This document shows, piece by piece, positions 27,173 to 39,655 of a stretch of DNA of 63,608 bases. The stretch spans positions 1 through 63,608 of the forward strand of contig MPMV01000024.1 of assembly GCA_002238685.1 (NCBI GenBank). Reading direction: 5' to 3'. The notes below the pieces were generated by a model. It ran no database searches and had not been told where the DNA came from. It worked only from the letters and a program-made list of their open reading frames with translations. Each line of letters begins with the position of its first letter. The first letter of the stretch is position 1. This DNA comes from a bacterium EF100-94H03 bin56 (GTDB lineage Bacteria > Pseudomonadota > Alphaproteobacteria > SP197). The position numbers and the translations under genes were made by a program.

Positions 27173-28387
27173 TTACACGGTGGCGATGGTCCGTGGCAGC
27201 TTCGAGAGGACCTCGAGTCCTTTGTCGGTGACGAGGAAGCTGTCGATCCAGGCGACGCCGGATCCGCCGGGCCAGTCCTCCCAGACGTCGAACTGGTTCT
27301 CCAGATTGAACACCTGGCCTGGCTCCAGGATGCGGTCTCCCAGGTTGTTGCGGGGGCTGATCCAATGGCTGCCGCACCAGTCCGGAGGCACTGCGATTCC
27401 GAGAGAGTAACCACCGACAAACCAGACCCACTGTCTCAGTCCGGCATCGTCGATGTAGTCGTCCGCCACCTTCTGGACCTTCGAGACGGGGTCGCCGGGT
27501 CCGCACGCCTCGATCACGGCATCCATGCAGCCGGCGGACGTCGTCATCAGCCGCGTCCAGCGCTCATCGGGTTCGCCTAGGGAAAATGTGCGGTTGAGGT
27601 TGACATGGTAGCGGTGGAGGCAGCCGCAGAAATCGAGAAACACAAGGTCTCCCTCCCTGATGCGGCGGTGCTGCGGGGGACTGTGGTGGGTGCCGGCACG
27701 CGGGCCCGAGCCCACCATGGTGCGGATTCCGGGATAGCCGCCACCTGCCTGCATCATGGTCGAAGCGACGACGGCCTCGATGTGCGTCTCCATCACCCCG
27801 TCTGCAATGGCGTCACGGGCCGCCAGCATGGCCTCATCGGCAATGGCGGCCGCCCGTTTCATCACGGCGACTTCCGCCGGCGACTTCACAAAGCGCAGTT
27901 CCTCGACGAGGAACGAGGCGTCCTCCACCGTCGCTCCACCGGCCTCGAGGACCGTCTTGAGCGTGTCGCTTGTCCGGCCGTGGGGGGCGTAGGCCCAGGG
28001 CTGTATGCCGACTCTTGTTGAAGCGAGACCGAAGTCGGCAAGGGCTCCGGCGATCTGGCGGCATTCGCTCTCCACGGATTCGTGATCGAGCCAGCACACG
28101 TCACGGATTTCCGGCGTGGTCGAAATGATCGTCGTGTGGCCACGGCCGTCAAAGAACAGTGTGTCGTCGCTGCCGGCACGTACCAGGAGTCCCGTCAGGT
28201 TCTCGAGGTGATACCAGATCATGTCATAGCCGGTGAGCCACGTGAGATCGGCCGGGTTGGTGACGAAGAGGGCCTCGAGACCGGCATCGGTCATCGCCTG
28301 CCTCGTGCGCTCCCGGCGCCGGGCATACTCCTCGACAGTGAAAGGCTGGTCCCAGTCGATCTGCTGGCGCAGGTAGGTCTGGATCAT
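27173..28387 (-). CDS. Creatinase-like M24-family protein without its metal site
   Basis: 404 residues, the length of creatinase. The creatinase N-domain (15-160) and the pita-bread domain (170-395) are present. In metallopeptidases five residues hold two metals; here Asp252 and Glu363 remain but the others read Asn263 (HVNLNRTF), Tyr327 (GGYSLG) and Ile381 (WIDSFLV). This loss is typical of creatinase, which is not a metalloenzyme, and His234/His235 in THHSPPQ may replace its catalytic His232. An amidino- or amide-hydrolysing role fits better than Xaa-Pro peptidase. It is downstream of the PhyH gene. Confidence 0.82.
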   Translation of the reverse strand: MIQTYLRQQIDWDQPFTVEEYARRRERTRQAMTDAGLEALFVTNPADLTWLTGYDMIWYHLENLTGLLVRAGSDDTLFFDGRGHTTIISTTPEIRDVCWLDHESVESECRQIAGALADFGLASTRVGIQPWAYAPHGRTSDTLKTVLEAGGATVEDASFLVEELRFVKSPAEVAVMKRAAAIADEAMLAARDAIADGVMETHIEAVVASTMMQAGGGYPGIRTMVGSGPRAGTHHSPPQHRRIREGDLVFLDFCGCLHRYHVNLNRTFSLGEPDERWTRLMTTSAGCMDAVIEACGPGDPVSKVQKVADDYIDDAGLRQWVWFVGGYSLGIAVPPDWCGSHWISPRNNLGDRILEPGQVFNLENQFDVWEDWPGGSGVAWIDSFLVTDKGLEVLSKLPRTIATV

Positions 28388-28421
28388 GGCGTTCTCCCAG
28401 GGCCGGTTGTGGATGGGCGGG

Positions 28422-29261
28422 TCAGTCGGTTTGCCAGCCCCACATGGCGCCGCCCCTCATGTCGCCGAGAGGCACGCGGCCATGATCGGTAGGATAGTAG
28501 CCGAGCATGCCATCGTAGAGACTGTAGCCCATGAGGCGCTGAACGTGTTCCGGCAAGGCGGCGGCGGTTGCGCGGGGGACGGCAAGAAAGTGGTTCACCT
28601 CCTGGCGCAGCCAGCCGAGGCAGTAGGTGTTGATCAGTCCGGCACGAGGTCGACGGTCGCGGTTCGCCCCGCCACCATGCCAGACGGATCCGAGATAGAA
28701 GAGCGCCGATCCTTTCGGCATCTCCGCCGCCAGCACCGTGTCGTCCGGTCCGGGAGTGCGCGACGGTGGCCAGCGATGGCTGTCCGGGACGATCCGGGTC
28801 GCTCCGTTAATGTCGGTGAAGGTCTCGAGTGCCCACATGACGGAGACCTGCAACTCAATTCCGGGAGTCTTCCGGACGGGATAGATCGTGTCATCGCGAT
28901 GGAGAACCTGCCCGGTCTCCCCGGGGTGGATCTCGATGGCCGTGCAGCTGCCGATGAGATAGGACGTGCAGTGGTCCAGGAGAATGGCGTCGAGAACGCG
29001 CATCATGCCACGGTGACCGACGATGCCGGCGGATGCCGGCGAGATGTCGAGGACCGAATTGACACGCAGGGTGGTGTAGCCGTTGAAGTCGCTCTCGGTG
29101 GATCGGCCCACCTTGTCGAAGGGTTCCCGCAGGTCGTCCCGCACCTGGTCGGCGACAGCGTCGTCGACATAGTTCTCGACGATGGCCGCGCCATCGCGCC
29201 GGATCGCCCCGACGATGTCGGGGATCGGTGAATCGCCCTTGAACCGTTCGAGCCCGGACAT
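28422..29261 (-). CDS. Phytanoyl-CoA dioxygenase (PhyH) family protein
   Basis: 279 residues, Fe(II)/2-oxoglutarate-dependent oxygenase fold. The iron triad appears as His121 and Asp123 in LHRDDT and His195 in VWHGGG, with Arg206 as the likely 2-oxoglutarate anchor. I chose the ATG at 29261, which has GGGAGG 5 bases before it and lies 10 bases past the XRE-cupin stop. Substrates of this family vary widely (lipids, ectoine, alkyl amines). With the neighbouring creatinase-like enzyme it may hydroxylate a small N-compound, an inference. Confidence 0.85.
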   Translation of the reverse strand: MSGLERFKGDSPIPDIVGAIRRDGAAIVENYVDDAVADQVRDDLREPFDKVGRSTESDFNGYTTLRVNSVLDISPASAGIVGHRGMMRVLDAILLDHCTSYLIGSCTAIEIHPGETGQVLHRDDTIYPVRKTPGIELQVSVMWALETFTDINGATRIVPDSHRWPPSRTPGPDDTVLAAEMPKGSALFYLGSVWHGGGANRDRRPRAGLINTYCLGWLRQEVNHFLAVPRATAAALPEHVQRLMGYSLYDGMLGYYPTDHGRVPLGDMRGGAMWGWQTD

Positions 29262-29271
29262 GCGCCTCCCG

Positions 29272-29907
29272 TCACTTACCCGGCCGGGGATAGACAATGA
29301 TGGAAAGAAACCTGACCGGCAACTGAATCAGTGTTTCGGGTCCGTGCGGGGCATCGGCGTCAAAGAACAGGGAGTCGCCGATCTCCATCCGGTAACTGGT
29401 TCCGGCATGGCGGTAGACCATGGCGCCCTCAACGACATAGAGGAACTCCTGGCCGTCGTGCTGGAATACCGGAAAGACCTCGGATTCGTGGGTCAGGGTG
29501 ATCATGTAGGGTTCGACGGCAACCTCCTTGTGAACACCGTGGCCGAGCAGTGCGTACTGGTGCCCGGCGCGCGTTCCCCGGCGTTCGATCTTGAGGCCCT
29601 CGCCCGCCCTCACATGACTGGCATCGCGCTGTTCCTCGAATCTCTGGAAGAGTGCGGTAAACGGAACATTGAGAGCACCGACCAGGCGCTGCAGGGTTCC
29701 CAGGGACGGCGATGTGTGGCCGTTCTCTATCTTGGAGAGCATACCGGACGATACGCCAGCCTGAGCCGCAAGTTCCGTCACGGTCATGTCGAGTTGCCGC
29801 CGGTGGTGGCGGATCTGGCTGCCGATGGCGGCCTCGAGATCGCGATCCCCCCGGGCGCCGGCGTGGGGATCCTGATCGAGGGCTGCGGGAGGCTCATGGT
29901 CCGGCAT
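29272..29907 (-). CDS. XRE-family regulator with C-terminal cupin domain
   Basis: 211 residues. A helix-turn-helix (about 30-85: LDMTVTELAAQAGVSSGMLSKIENG) is joined to a cupin (about 125-205: EFLYVVEGAMVYRHAGTSYRMEIGDSLFFDADAPHGP). Such regulators sense small molecules through the cupin and often control amine or amino-acid catabolism. It lies upstream of, and close to, the PhyH and creatinase-like genes and probably regulates them. The ATG lies 11 bases after the CSD-like gene. Confidence 0.88.
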   Translation of the reverse strand: MPDHEPPAALDQDPHAGARGDRDLEAAIGSQIRHHRRQLDMTVTELAAQAGVSSGMLSKIENGHTSPSLGTLQRLVGALNVPFTALFQRFEEQRDASHVRAGEGLKIERRGTRAGHQYALLGHGVHKEVAVEPYMITLTHESEVFPVFQHDGQEFLYVVEGAMVYRHAGTSYRMEIGDSLFFDADAPHGPETLIQLPVRFLSIIVYPRPGK

Positions 29908-29918
29908 GGAATCGCATC

Positions 29919-30140
29919 CTACAGCGTGTCGTCATCGAGATGCCCGGCTCCCAGGATCACCGCCACAGGCCCCTTGCCGTCATGGCGCACCAGGAAGTGG
30001 ACTGCCATGCCCGGAGCAACGTCACCCAGTCTGGCGTGGGTTGTCCCGTCGACATCGAACACCATGTCGCCACCGCCGTCGACCGGGCGCACGAAGCCGT
30101 AGGACCGTTCTGGCCTCAACCAGACGATGTGACCATTCAT
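29919..30140 (-). CDS. Short cold-shock-like (CSD) protein
   Basis: 73 residues. GHIVWLRPERSYGFVRPVDGGGDMVFDVDG follows the cold-shock pattern (GxVKWFNxxKGFGFI...DVF): Trp5, Tyr14 and Phe16 fall on the nucleic-acid-binding aromatic positions, and the barrel continues to VAVILG. It diverges strongly from standard CspA, and Arg replaces the usual Lys-rich stretch. The ATG at 30140 is the best start, though no strong ribosome site is seen. It is the first gene of the run leading to the XRE-cupin regulator. Confidence 0.7.
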   Translation of the reverse strand: MNGHIVWLRPERSYGFVRPVDGGGDMVFDVDGTTHARLGDVAPGMAVHFLVRHDGKGPVAVILGAGHLDDDTL

Positions 30141-30290
30141 GAGTGAGACACATGCGGGGGTGGCGTCCCGGGTGTCAAGAGGCAGGTTGTGCGGAAATCG
30201 CTTGCTCTCGGCGGCATCCTCGCTACACTCGCCGCGCTTCGGGGATGTGGTTCTCCGGAGTGGCCGGGCTGTGGGCCAGGGTGTCCACGC

Positions 30291-30309
30291 GTATACTCGA
30301 CAAGTATAC
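30291..30309. promoter_or_regulatory. Perfect inverted repeat ahead of rimP
   Basis: Seven-base arms GTATACT and AGTATAC around a five-base spacer, 51 bases before the rimP start, in the gap between the divergent CSD-like gene and the translation operon. This AT-rich palindrome stands out from GC-rich surroundings and could be an operator for either transcript. No regulator was identified. Confidence 0.5.
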
Positions 30310-30360
30310 TCAAACCAGAGGATGGAGCGGCGTCGAGGCGCTCCGGCGCGTCCCTGACGT

Positions 30361-30894
30361 TTGGCAGTTGTGGAGGACACGACACTGGAGGACAGGCTTG
30401 AAAGTCTGATCGCACCGAGCGTGGCGAGCATCGGTTTCCACCTTGTGCGGGTGAAGATGTTCAACCGCCAGGGCAGGGTTCTGCAGGTCATGATCGAACG
30501 CGCCGACGGCGGAAGCGCGACGGTCGACGACTGCGCCATGGTGAGCCGCCTTTTGAGTGCCCATCTCGATGCCGAGGATCCGGTTTCGGGATCCTACGAC
30601 CTTGAGGTAAGCTCCACGGGAATAGACCGTCCTCTGGTACGCCGGGAGGATTTCAGCAGGTTCGCCGGGTTCGAGGCGACGGCGTCCATCGATCCGCCGC
30701 TCGACGGCAGGAAGCGGTTCCAGGGGCGCCTCGCCGGCATGGCCGACGGCAATGTGCAGATGGAACAGTCTCCCGGCTGTATCGTCAGCCTGCCGTTTGC
30801 CCGAATTGTTGAAGCGAAACTTGTTCTCAACGACGAACTGATCAAGGGAATGGCGCAGCCGGCCGGCGGACCGGCGCGGGCCGAAGCAGGATAG
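30361..30894 (+). CDS. rimP: Ribosome maturation factor RimP
   Basis: 177 residues from TTG 30361; a GTG three codons later is equally possible and neither has a clear ribosome site. The N-domain (LEDRLESLIAPSVASIGFHLVRV) and the SSTGIDRPLVRREDFSRF segment are those of RimP, which helps assemble the 30S subunit. It is the first gene of rimP-nusA-ylxR-infB-rbfA-truB, with nusA 4 bases further on. Confidence 0.93.
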   Translation: MAVVEDTTLEDRLESLIAPSVASIGFHLVRVKMFNRQGRVLQVMIERADGGSATVDDCAMVSRLLSAHLDAEDPVSGSYDLEVSSTGIDRPLVRREDFSRFAGFEATASIDPPLDGRKRFQGRLAGMADGNVQMEQSPGCIVSLPFARIVEAKLVLNDELIKGMAQPAGGPARAEAG

Positions 30895-30898
30895 GATC

Positions 30899-32476
30899 AT
30901 GGCGGCTGTGACGAACGTGGCGCACAGGGATCTGCTGCAGATCGCGGCGACCGTGGCGACAGAAAAAGGCATCGAGCACGAAACCGTGATCGAGGCACTC
31001 GAGCAGGCGATCCAGAGTGCCGCGGTGAAGAAGTACGGCGAACTCGATATCAGGGTCGAGATCGATCGCACTTCCGGTGCGGTGACACTGCTGCTCTACC
31101 GCGAGGTCATCGGGGACGATGTCGAGATGCAGCCGGGCCGGCACATCACTCTCGAGGAAGCGCGCCGGAAGAATCCCGTCGCCGAGATTGGCGACTTCAT
31201 CACCGAGGACCTGCCACCGGTCGAATTCGGACGAATCTCGGCCCAGGGCGCCAAGCAGACCATCATGCAAAAGGTCCGTGAGGCCGAGCGCGCCCGCCAG
31301 TACAACGAATTCAAGGACCGTGTGGGCGAGATCATCAACGGAGTCGTCAAGCGCGATGAGCGCGGCAACCAGGTCGTCGACCTGGGACGCGCCGAGGCGA
31401 TGTTGCGGCGCGATGACTGCCTGCCGCGCGAACCCCTGCGCCGCGGCGACCGGGTGAGGGCCTATGTCTACGACGTGCGCCAGGAGGCCCGTGGCCCGCA
31501 GGTCTTCATCTCGCGTGTACATCCCGATTTCATGCGCAAGCTCTTCGAAATGGAAGTCCCGGAGATTTACGACGGGATCATCGAGATTCGCGCCGTCGCC
31601 CGCGATGCCGGGAGTCGGGCAAAGATCGCCGTGCGGACCAATGACGACTCCATCGACCCCGTAGGCGCCTGCGTCGGCATGCGGGGCAGCCGCGTTCAGG
31701 CCGTTGTCAATGAACTCGGTGGCGAGAAGATCGACATCATTCCCTGGTCGCCGGACACCGCCACGTTTGTCGTGAACGCCCTGCAACCCGCGGAGGTGGC
31801 CAAGGTCGTCATGGACGAAGCGGATCGACGCATGGAGGTCGTGGTGCCTGACGACCAGCTGTCCCTGGCGATTGGCCGGCGCGGCCAGAATGTGCGTCTC
31901 GCCTCGCAGCTCGTGGGCTGGGACATCGATATCATGACAGAAAGTGGCGAATCGGAGCGCCGCACCAATGAAATGCGTGTGCAGTCCGAGCACTTCATGG
32001 AAGCGCTCGATGTCGATGACGTGCTCGCCAGACTCCTCGTGACCGAGGGATTCTCCGAGGTCGAGGAGATTGCCTTCGAGTCCACCGAGGAGTTGCTTTC
32101 CATCGAGGGTCTCGACGAGGGGATCGCCCAGGAGTTGCAGAACCGGGCCATCGCATTTGTCCAGGAACGCGACCTTCAGTTCGATGCCAGGCGCAGTGAA
32201 CTCGGCGTCGCGGACGACGTCGCCGCCATTGATGGACTGACGCCGGCCTTCCTTGTCGAACTGGGCGAGAAGGGAATCAGGACTCTCGATGAGCTGGCTG
32301 ACCTGGCGGCCGACGAGTTGTTGCAGGATTACCTGCCCGGCACGTACCTGACACCGGACGATGCCAACGCCATCATCATGGCGGCACGCGCCCACTGGTT
32401 CGAGGGTGAGGAAGACGGCCACGCGACCGGGTCGTCCGCGCAAGGTGACAACGCTGATGCCCGGTCCGAACACTAA
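30899..32476 (+). CDS. nusA: Transcription elongation factor NusA
   Basis: 525 residues. In order: N-terminal RNA polymerase-binding domain (1-130), S1 (about 135-200), two KH domains ([24 protein letters not shown], and later [18 protein letters not shown], about 230-350), then two C-terminal acidic helix-hairpin repeats (residues about 370-510) as in E. coli. It modulates pausing, termination and antitermination. The stop overlaps the next gene by 20 bases. Confidence 0.96.
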   Translation: MAAVTNVAHRDLLQIAATVATEKGIEHETVIEALEQAIQSAAVKKYGELDIRVEIDRTSGAVTLLLYREVIGDDVEMQPGRHITLEEARRKNPVAEIGDFITEDLPPVEFGRISAQGAKQTIMQKVREAERARQYNEFKDRVGEIINGVVKRDERGNQVVDLGRAEAMLRRDDCLPREPLRRGDRVRAYVYDVRQEARGPQVFISRVHPDFMRKLFEMEVPEIYDGIIEIRAVARDAGSRAKIAVRTNDDSIDPVGACVGMRGSRVQAVVNELGGEKIDIIPWSPDTATFVVNALQPAEVAKVVMDEADRRMEVVVPDDQLSLAIGRRGQNVRLASQLVGWDIDIMTESGESERRTNEMRVQSEHFMEALDVDDVLARLLVTEGFSEVEEIAFESTEELLSIEGLDEGIAQELQNRAIAFVQERDLQFDARRSELGVADDVAAIDGLTPAFLVELGEKGIRTLDELADLAADELLQDYLPGTYLTPDDANAIIMAARAHWFEGEEDGHATGSSAQGDNADARSEH

Positions 32477-33053
32477 TGTCCAGCGGCGCTGCATAGCGAC
32501 CGGCAGGTCCGTCGACAAGTCGGAGCTGGTGCGGTTCGTGCTGGCTCCGTCAGGGGACGTTGTACCGGACCTGGCGGAACGCCTGCCCGGACGCGGCGTC
32601 TGGGTTTCCGCCCGGCGCGACGCCATCGACCGCGCAGTAGCCAGGAAGCAGTTCAGCCGTGGTTTGCGCAGGCCCGTGGCGGCCCGTTCCGATCTCGCCG
32701 ATTCCGTGGAGAGCCTGCTTGTGCGGCGGATTGTCGAGCTCCTGGGATTCGCCCGCCGGGCTGGTGAGGCCGTGTGCGGATTCGAAAAGTGCCGCGCTCT
32801 TGTCTCGGGGGACGCAAGCCTCCTGCTGCACGCCCGTGACGGCTCGGCTGCCGGCCTCGACAAACTGGCCGGACGGTCGTCCGTCACGGTATTGCGGGTC
32901 CTGGATCGCGTGGAACTCGGCGAGGCGTTTGGCCGGATCGACGCGGTCCACGTGGCTCTTCACTCCGGTGGCCTGGCCAACAGGATCGCCCGGGAATGTG
33001 CCCGCCTCGGGGGATTTCGAGGACTCGCCGAACATGGCATGGAAGGAACCTGA
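32457..33053 (+). CDS. YlxR/RnpM-like RNA-binding protein with L7Ae-like domain
   Basis: 198 residues from ATG 32457. The first 80 residues are a DUF448/YlxR fold (RRCIATGRSVDKSELVRFVL, LPGRGVWVS), and the second half (about 90-185) is an L7Ae/L30e-type RNA-binding fold (LLGFARRAGEAVCGFEKC). The single-protein fusion is standard in alphaproteobacteria at this place. The job is unknown beyond RNA binding. Confidence 0.87.
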   Translation: MPGPNTNVQRRCIATGRSVDKSELVRFVLAPSGDVVPDLAERLPGRGVWVSARRDAIDRAVARKQFSRGLRRPVAARSDLADSVESLLVRRIVELLGFARRAGEAVCGFEKCRALVSGDASLLLHARDGSAAGLDKLAGRSSVTVLRVLDRVELGEAFGRIDAVHVALHSGGLANRIARECARLGGFRGLAEHGMEGT

Positions 33054-33056
33054 AGG

Positions 33057-35646
<2,590 letters not shown>

Positions 35647-35654
<8 letters not shown>

Positions 35655-36015
35655 TGTGAGGCAGCGCAACAACCAGCGCCGATTGAGAGTGGGTGAGGAG
35701 ATTCGTCATGTGTTGTCGGACATGTTTGCCCGGGACGAAGTTCATGACCCGGCGCTGTTCGGCCGGAAGATTACCGTCTCCGAAGTCCGCATGAGCGTCG
35801 ATCTCAGACATGCCGCCTGCTACGTCATGCCGCTTGGCGGGGAGAATGTCGGCGACGTGATGGAAGGACTGCGGCGGGCCACGCCGTGGTTGCGCGGCGA
35901 GGTCTCGCGCCGGGTGCGTCTGCGGGTGGCGCCCGAGCTTGTCTTTCACGCGGACCGCGGATTCGACCATGCCCAGCGCATCAGCGCCCTGCTCGAGACG
36001 TCAGGCCGCTCCTGA
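35647..36015 (+). CDS. rbfA: Ribosome-binding factor A
   Basis: 122 residues. The compact fold begins RVGEEIRHVLSDMFARDEVHDP and continues with the KH-like helix-kink-helix region containing ITVSEVRMSVDLRHAACYVMPLG. Binds the 16S rRNA 5' helix in 30S maturation. It overlaps infB by 8 bases and precedes truB by 8. Confidence 0.94.
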
Positions 36016-36023
36016 AATCCCTC

Positions 36024-36920
36024 ATGAGGCAAGGGAGCCGCATTCATGGCTGGCTTGTCTGTGACAAGCCGGCGGGCGTGACATCGAGACAGCTGGTGGG
36101 ACGGGCACGCAGGCTCACAGGAGCTGCCCGCCTCGGACATGGCGGAACGCTCGATCCATTGGCTACCGGCATCCTTCCGGTGGCCCTCGGCGAGGCGACG
36201 AAGACCATCGCCTGGTGCCAGGATGCCCTCAAGACCTACCGTGTCACGGCGCGTTGGGGAGTCTCGACGTCCACCGACGATGACGAGGGTGACGTCACCG
36301 GAACATCCGACGTCCGGCCGTCGGCCGATGGGATAGGAGCCATCCTCGCGTCATTCACCGGCGATGTCAGCCAGACGCCTCCTGCCTTTTCGGCCGTCAA
36401 GGTGGCGGGCAAGCGGGCCTACGCTCTCGCGCGAAAGGACATCATTCCTGACCTGCAACCCCGCCTTGTGAAGATCGAGCGGATCACGCTCCTCGCCGTC
36501 GAGGACAGGGATCACGCATCGTTCGAGGTGGTGTGCGGCAAGGGGACCTACATGCGCGCGCTCATCCGCGACATGGCCGCACGTCTTGGCACCCTGGGTC
36601 ATGTCCATGCCCTGCGCCGCACCCGGGTCGGACCGTTTTCGCTGTCCATGGCGATTTCTGTGGATTCCTGGCTGGAACATGGTAGGAATGCGCTCGCTTG
36701 CGGGGCGATCCATCCCGTGGAGACAGTGCTGGTCGACATCCCGGCGCTCGTTGTCACGGAATCGCAGGCACGTCAGCTCAGACATGGGCAGGCGGTCCGG
36801 ATCGGCCAGACCTGCAAGGGTACCGTTCGCCTCCAGGACGACCACGGGCTTGTCGCGATAGCGAAATCCGATGGGGATCTGGTTCGACCGGTGCGCGTTT
36901 TCAACCATGACGGGACATGA
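36024..36920 (+). CDS. truB: tRNA pseudouridine55 synthase
   Basis: 298 residues from ATG 36024. The catalytic Asp lies in [44 protein letters not shown] covers the conserved Arg/Tyr region and the C-terminal PUA-like part ends at the stop. It isomerises U55 in tRNAs. rpsO follows 7 bases on. Confidence 0.95.
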   Translation: MRQGSRIHGWLVCDKPAGVTSRQLVGRARRLTGAARLGHGGTLDPLATGILPVALGEATKTIAWCQDALKTYRVTARWGVSTSTDDDEGDVTGTSDVRPSADGIGAILASFTGDVSQTPPAFSAVKVAGKRAYALARKDIIPDLQPRLVKIERITLLAVEDRDHASFEVVCGKGTYMRALIRDMAARLGTLGHVHALRRTRVGPFSLSMAISVDSWLEHGRNALACGAIHPVETVLVDIPALVVTESQARQLRHGQAVRIGQTCKGTVRLQDDHGLVAIAKSDGDLVRPVRVFNHDGT

Positions 36921-36927
36921 GGTCACG

Positions 36928-37197
36928 ATGTCGATCACAGCTGAACGCAAGAGCGAACTGATTCGCCAGTATGCCCGCACCGATGGCGATACCGGATCGC
37001 CCGAGGTGCAGGTCGCCATACTGACGGAACGCATCACCAATCTTACCGAACACTTCAAGTTCCACCGCAAGGACAAGCACTCCAGGCGGGGCCTGCTCAT
37101 GCTGGTCAGCAGGCGCCGGGCTCTGCTGGACTACCTGCGTGGCCGGGACGAGAGTCGCTATCGTTCGATTATCGGTAGCCTGGGTCTGCGCCGCTGA
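36928..37197 (+). CDS. rpsO: 30S ribosomal protein S15
   Basis: 89 residues, the exact family length. The helices contain [20 protein letters not shown] and [25 protein letters not shown], all family hallmarks. The protein binds the 16S rRNA central domain and, in many bacteria, its own messenger. The usual rpsO-pnp order is preserved, with 173 bases between them. Confidence 0.97.
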   Translation: MSITAERKSELIRQYARTDGDTGSPEVQVAILTERITNLTEHFKFHRKDKHSRRGLLMLVSRRRALLDYLRGRDESRYRSIIGSLGLRR

Positions 37198-37370
37198 CAC
37201 CTGCGGCGCGGCACGGCGGAAGCGCACGTCGTCAGGCGAGCCTCCTTCAGGGGAGCGCCTGGCTGGGACTGTCATGGCCGGTTCATCGTTGATTCCGGAT
37301 CATGCCGGGGAATCTTCACATCACAATGGGCGGAGTGCGCTGATTCCGCCAATGTCAGGGAATAACACGC

Positions 37371-39224
37371 ATGTTTGACATTCACACGAAGGAAATTGTC
37401 TGGGGTGGCCGGACGCTGACGCTGGAAACCGGGCGCATCGCCCGTCAGGCGGACGGGGCTGTCCTCGCGACCTATGGCGCCACCACCGTGTTGTGCACGG
37501 CCGTCGCCCAGAGACAGCCACGAGAGGGCGTGGACTTCTTCCCGCTCACCGTGAACTACCAGGAAAAGGCCTTCGCGGCCGGCAAAATTCCTGGCGGGTT
37601 CTTCAAGCGCGAAGGCCGGCCGAGCGAGAAGGAAACCCTGTCGTCGCGCATTATCGACCGGTCGATCCGGCCGCTCTTCGCCTCGGGATTCCGCAACGAG
37701 ACACAGGTCATCTGTACCGTGCTCGCCCATGACCTCGAGAACGACCCGGATGTCGTCGCCCTCGTCGGATCCTCTGCCGCACTGGCCATATCGGGGATCC
37801 CGTTCAACGGTCCCGTTGGCTGTGCCAGGGTCGGCTTCATCGACGGTGAGTATGTTCTCAACCCGTTGCTCAGGCAGATGAGCGATTCCCGCCTCGACCT
37901 CGTGGTCGCCGGCCGTTCGGATGCCGTCATGATGGTGGAGTCGGAAGCACAGGAGCTGAGCGAGGATGACATGCTCGGCGCCGTGATGTTTGCTCAGCAG
38001 GAATTCCAGCCGGTGATTGCCGCCATCAGTGATCTTGCCGCAACCTGTGGCCGGGATCCCTGGCGAGTGCCGGAGCCCGAAGACACGGGCGATCTCGAGA
38101 GCGCGGTGCGGAACCTCGTCGGTGAAGATCTCGCCAACGCGTACAAGGAAGCGGACAAGCAGGCCCGCCAGGAGAAGCTTCAGGCGGTCAGAGCGACCGT
38201 GAGGGAGCACTTCGCCAAGGACGAGTCGGTGACAGGTGACACCCTGGCCGGTGTTCTAAAGTCTCTCGAGAAGGCAACGATGCGCGATGCAACCCTGACC
38301 TCGGGCGTGCGTGTCGATGGTCGGCAGACCAGCACCGTCCGTCCGATTTCGTCGCAGGTCGGCATTCTCGAACGCTCCCATGGTTCGTCACTCTTCACCA
38401 GGGGCGAGACCCAGGCGCTTGTGACCGTGACGCTTGGAACCGGACAGGACGAGCAGGTGATGGATGCCCTTGCGGGTGAGTACCGCGAGCACTTCATGCT
38501 GCACTACAACTTTCCGCCCTACTCCGTGGGTGAGGCGAGTTTCCTGCGCTCTCCCGGCCGCCGCGAGATAGGTCACGGCAAGCTGGCCTGGCGGGCCATC
38601 CACCCGCTGTTGCCGGAAAAGGAGAAGTTTCCCTACACCGTCAGGGTGGTCTCGGAGATCACCGAATCGAACGGCTCCTCGTCGATGGCGACGGTATGCG
38701 GCAGTTCGCTGGCGCTGATGGATGCCGGCGTGCCACTGGCGCGTCCCTGCGCGGGCATTGCCATGGGTCTCATCAAGGAAGGCGACCGGTTCGTCGTGCT
38801 CTCCGACATTCTTGGAGATGAGGACCATCTGGGTGACATGGATTTCAAGGTGGCGGGCACCGGGAACGGCGTCACAAGCCTGCAGATGGACATCAAGATC
38901 GCCGGCATTACCCGGGAGATCATGTCAGTCGCACTCGAACAGGCACGAGAAGGCCGGCTCCACATTCTGGGGGAAATGGCGAGTGCGATCGGCTCCACGC
39001 ACGACACCGCCACGTCATACGCCCGACCCGCCACACGCTATCGGACTTCGCGCCGCGCATCACGACGATCAAGGTTCCCTCCGACAGGATTCGCGACATC
39101 ATCGGACCGGGTGGCAAGGTCATCCGCGAGATCACGGAGGTCAGCGGAACCAAGATCGATGTCGAGGATGATGGAACCGTCAAGATTGCCTCCTCGGACC
39201 CGTCGGCAACCGACACGGCCCTGA
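37371..39224 (+). CDS. pnp: Polyribonucleotide nucleotidyltransferase, catalytic part before frameshift
   Basis: 617-residue frame; intact PNPase is about 700. Both RNase PH domains are present: the first (1-about 220, [20 protein letters not shown]), the helical linker and the second (about 310-540, [47 protein letters not shown]). After residue about 540 the reading breaks: the Gly-Ser-Thr-His run near 38991-39000 leads to a basic, low-complexity 77-residue tail instead of the KH domain. The true continuation is in another frame (next entry). Translated alone, the protein would degrade RNA but lose its RNA-gripping domains. Confidence 0.9.
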   Translation: MFDIHTKEIVWGGRTLTLETGRIARQADGAVLATYGATTVLCTAVAQRQPREGVDFFPLTVNYQEKAFAAGKIPGGFFKREGRPSEKETLSSRIIDRSIRPLFASGFRNETQVICTVLAHDLENDPDVVALVGSSAALAISGIPFNGPVGCARVGFIDGEYVLNPLLRQMSDSRLDLVVAGRSDAVMMVESEAQELSEDDMLGAVMFAQQEFQPVIAAISDLAATCGRDPWRVPEPEDTGDLESAVRNLVGEDLANAYKEADKQARQEKLQAVRATVREHFAKDESVTGDTLAGVLKSLEKATMRDATLTSGVRVDGRQTSTVRPISSQVGILERSHGSSLFTRGETQALVTVTLGTGQDEQVMDALAGEYREHFMLHYNFPPYSVGEASFLRSPGRREIGHGKLAWRAIHPLLPEKEKFPYTVRVVSEITESNGSSSMATVCGSSLALMDAGVPLARPCAGIAMGLIKEGDRFVVLSDILGDEDHLGDMDFKVAGTGNGVTSLQMDIKIAGITREIMSVALEQAREGRLHILGEMASAIGSTHDTATSYARPATRYRTSRRASRRSRFPPTGFATSSDRVARSSARSRRSAEPRSMSRMMEPSRLPPRTRRQPTRP

Positions 39225-39583
39225 ACATGATCAGGGACATCGTGGCCGAACCGGAGGTCGGCGTGATCTATGAGGGAACCGTGGTCAAGTGTCTCGACTT
39301 CGGCGCGTTCGTCAACTTCATCGGCAAGCGGGACGGTCTTGTGCACATATCCGAACTGGCGCAGGGCCGTGTGGCCACCGTCGGTGATGTGGTCAAGGAA
39401 GGCGACGGCGTGAAGGTCAAGGTGCTGGGGATCGATGATCGCGGCAAGGTAAAGCTCTCCATGAGGGTGGTCGATCAGGAGACCGGAGAGGACATCACGG
39501 AACAGGTCGGTGAGCGCGAACCGCCAAAGCGCCGTGAACGCAGGGATGACGGCCGCAAACCCCGTCGGTCGCACAACAACTGA
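39038..39583 (+). pseudogene. pnp: KH-S1 end of pnp in the other frame
   Basis: In the frame two bases off from the catalytic part, [26 protein letters not shown] begins at 39038: the missing join, the KH domain (about 39047-39240) and then the S1 domain ([17 protein letters not shown] to [12 protein letters not shown]). The next in-frame start codon is only near 39227, so this half cannot make a KH domain without a frameshift. About 56 bases stand where roughly 27 are expected, an excess of about 29, and 38997 and 39019 begin with related ACGCxCGAC sequence, suggesting a local duplication or a sequencing error. Confidence 0.8.
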
Positions 39584-39655
39584 ACGCATCACCGGATGAT
39601 CGGGCACGATACATCGTGTCATAATGGCGTGCCGTAGCCAGGGGAGACCGGGTGG

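Noticed and set aside
27173..28387. DMSP lyase DddP
   Set aside because: DddP belongs to M24 but keeps its metal-binding motif; here three of the five ligands are changed and the motifs do not fit.
36147..36182. Gly in TruB GHGGTLDP instead of the common Ala or Thr
   Set aside because: This position varies within the family and the catalytic Asp is intact.
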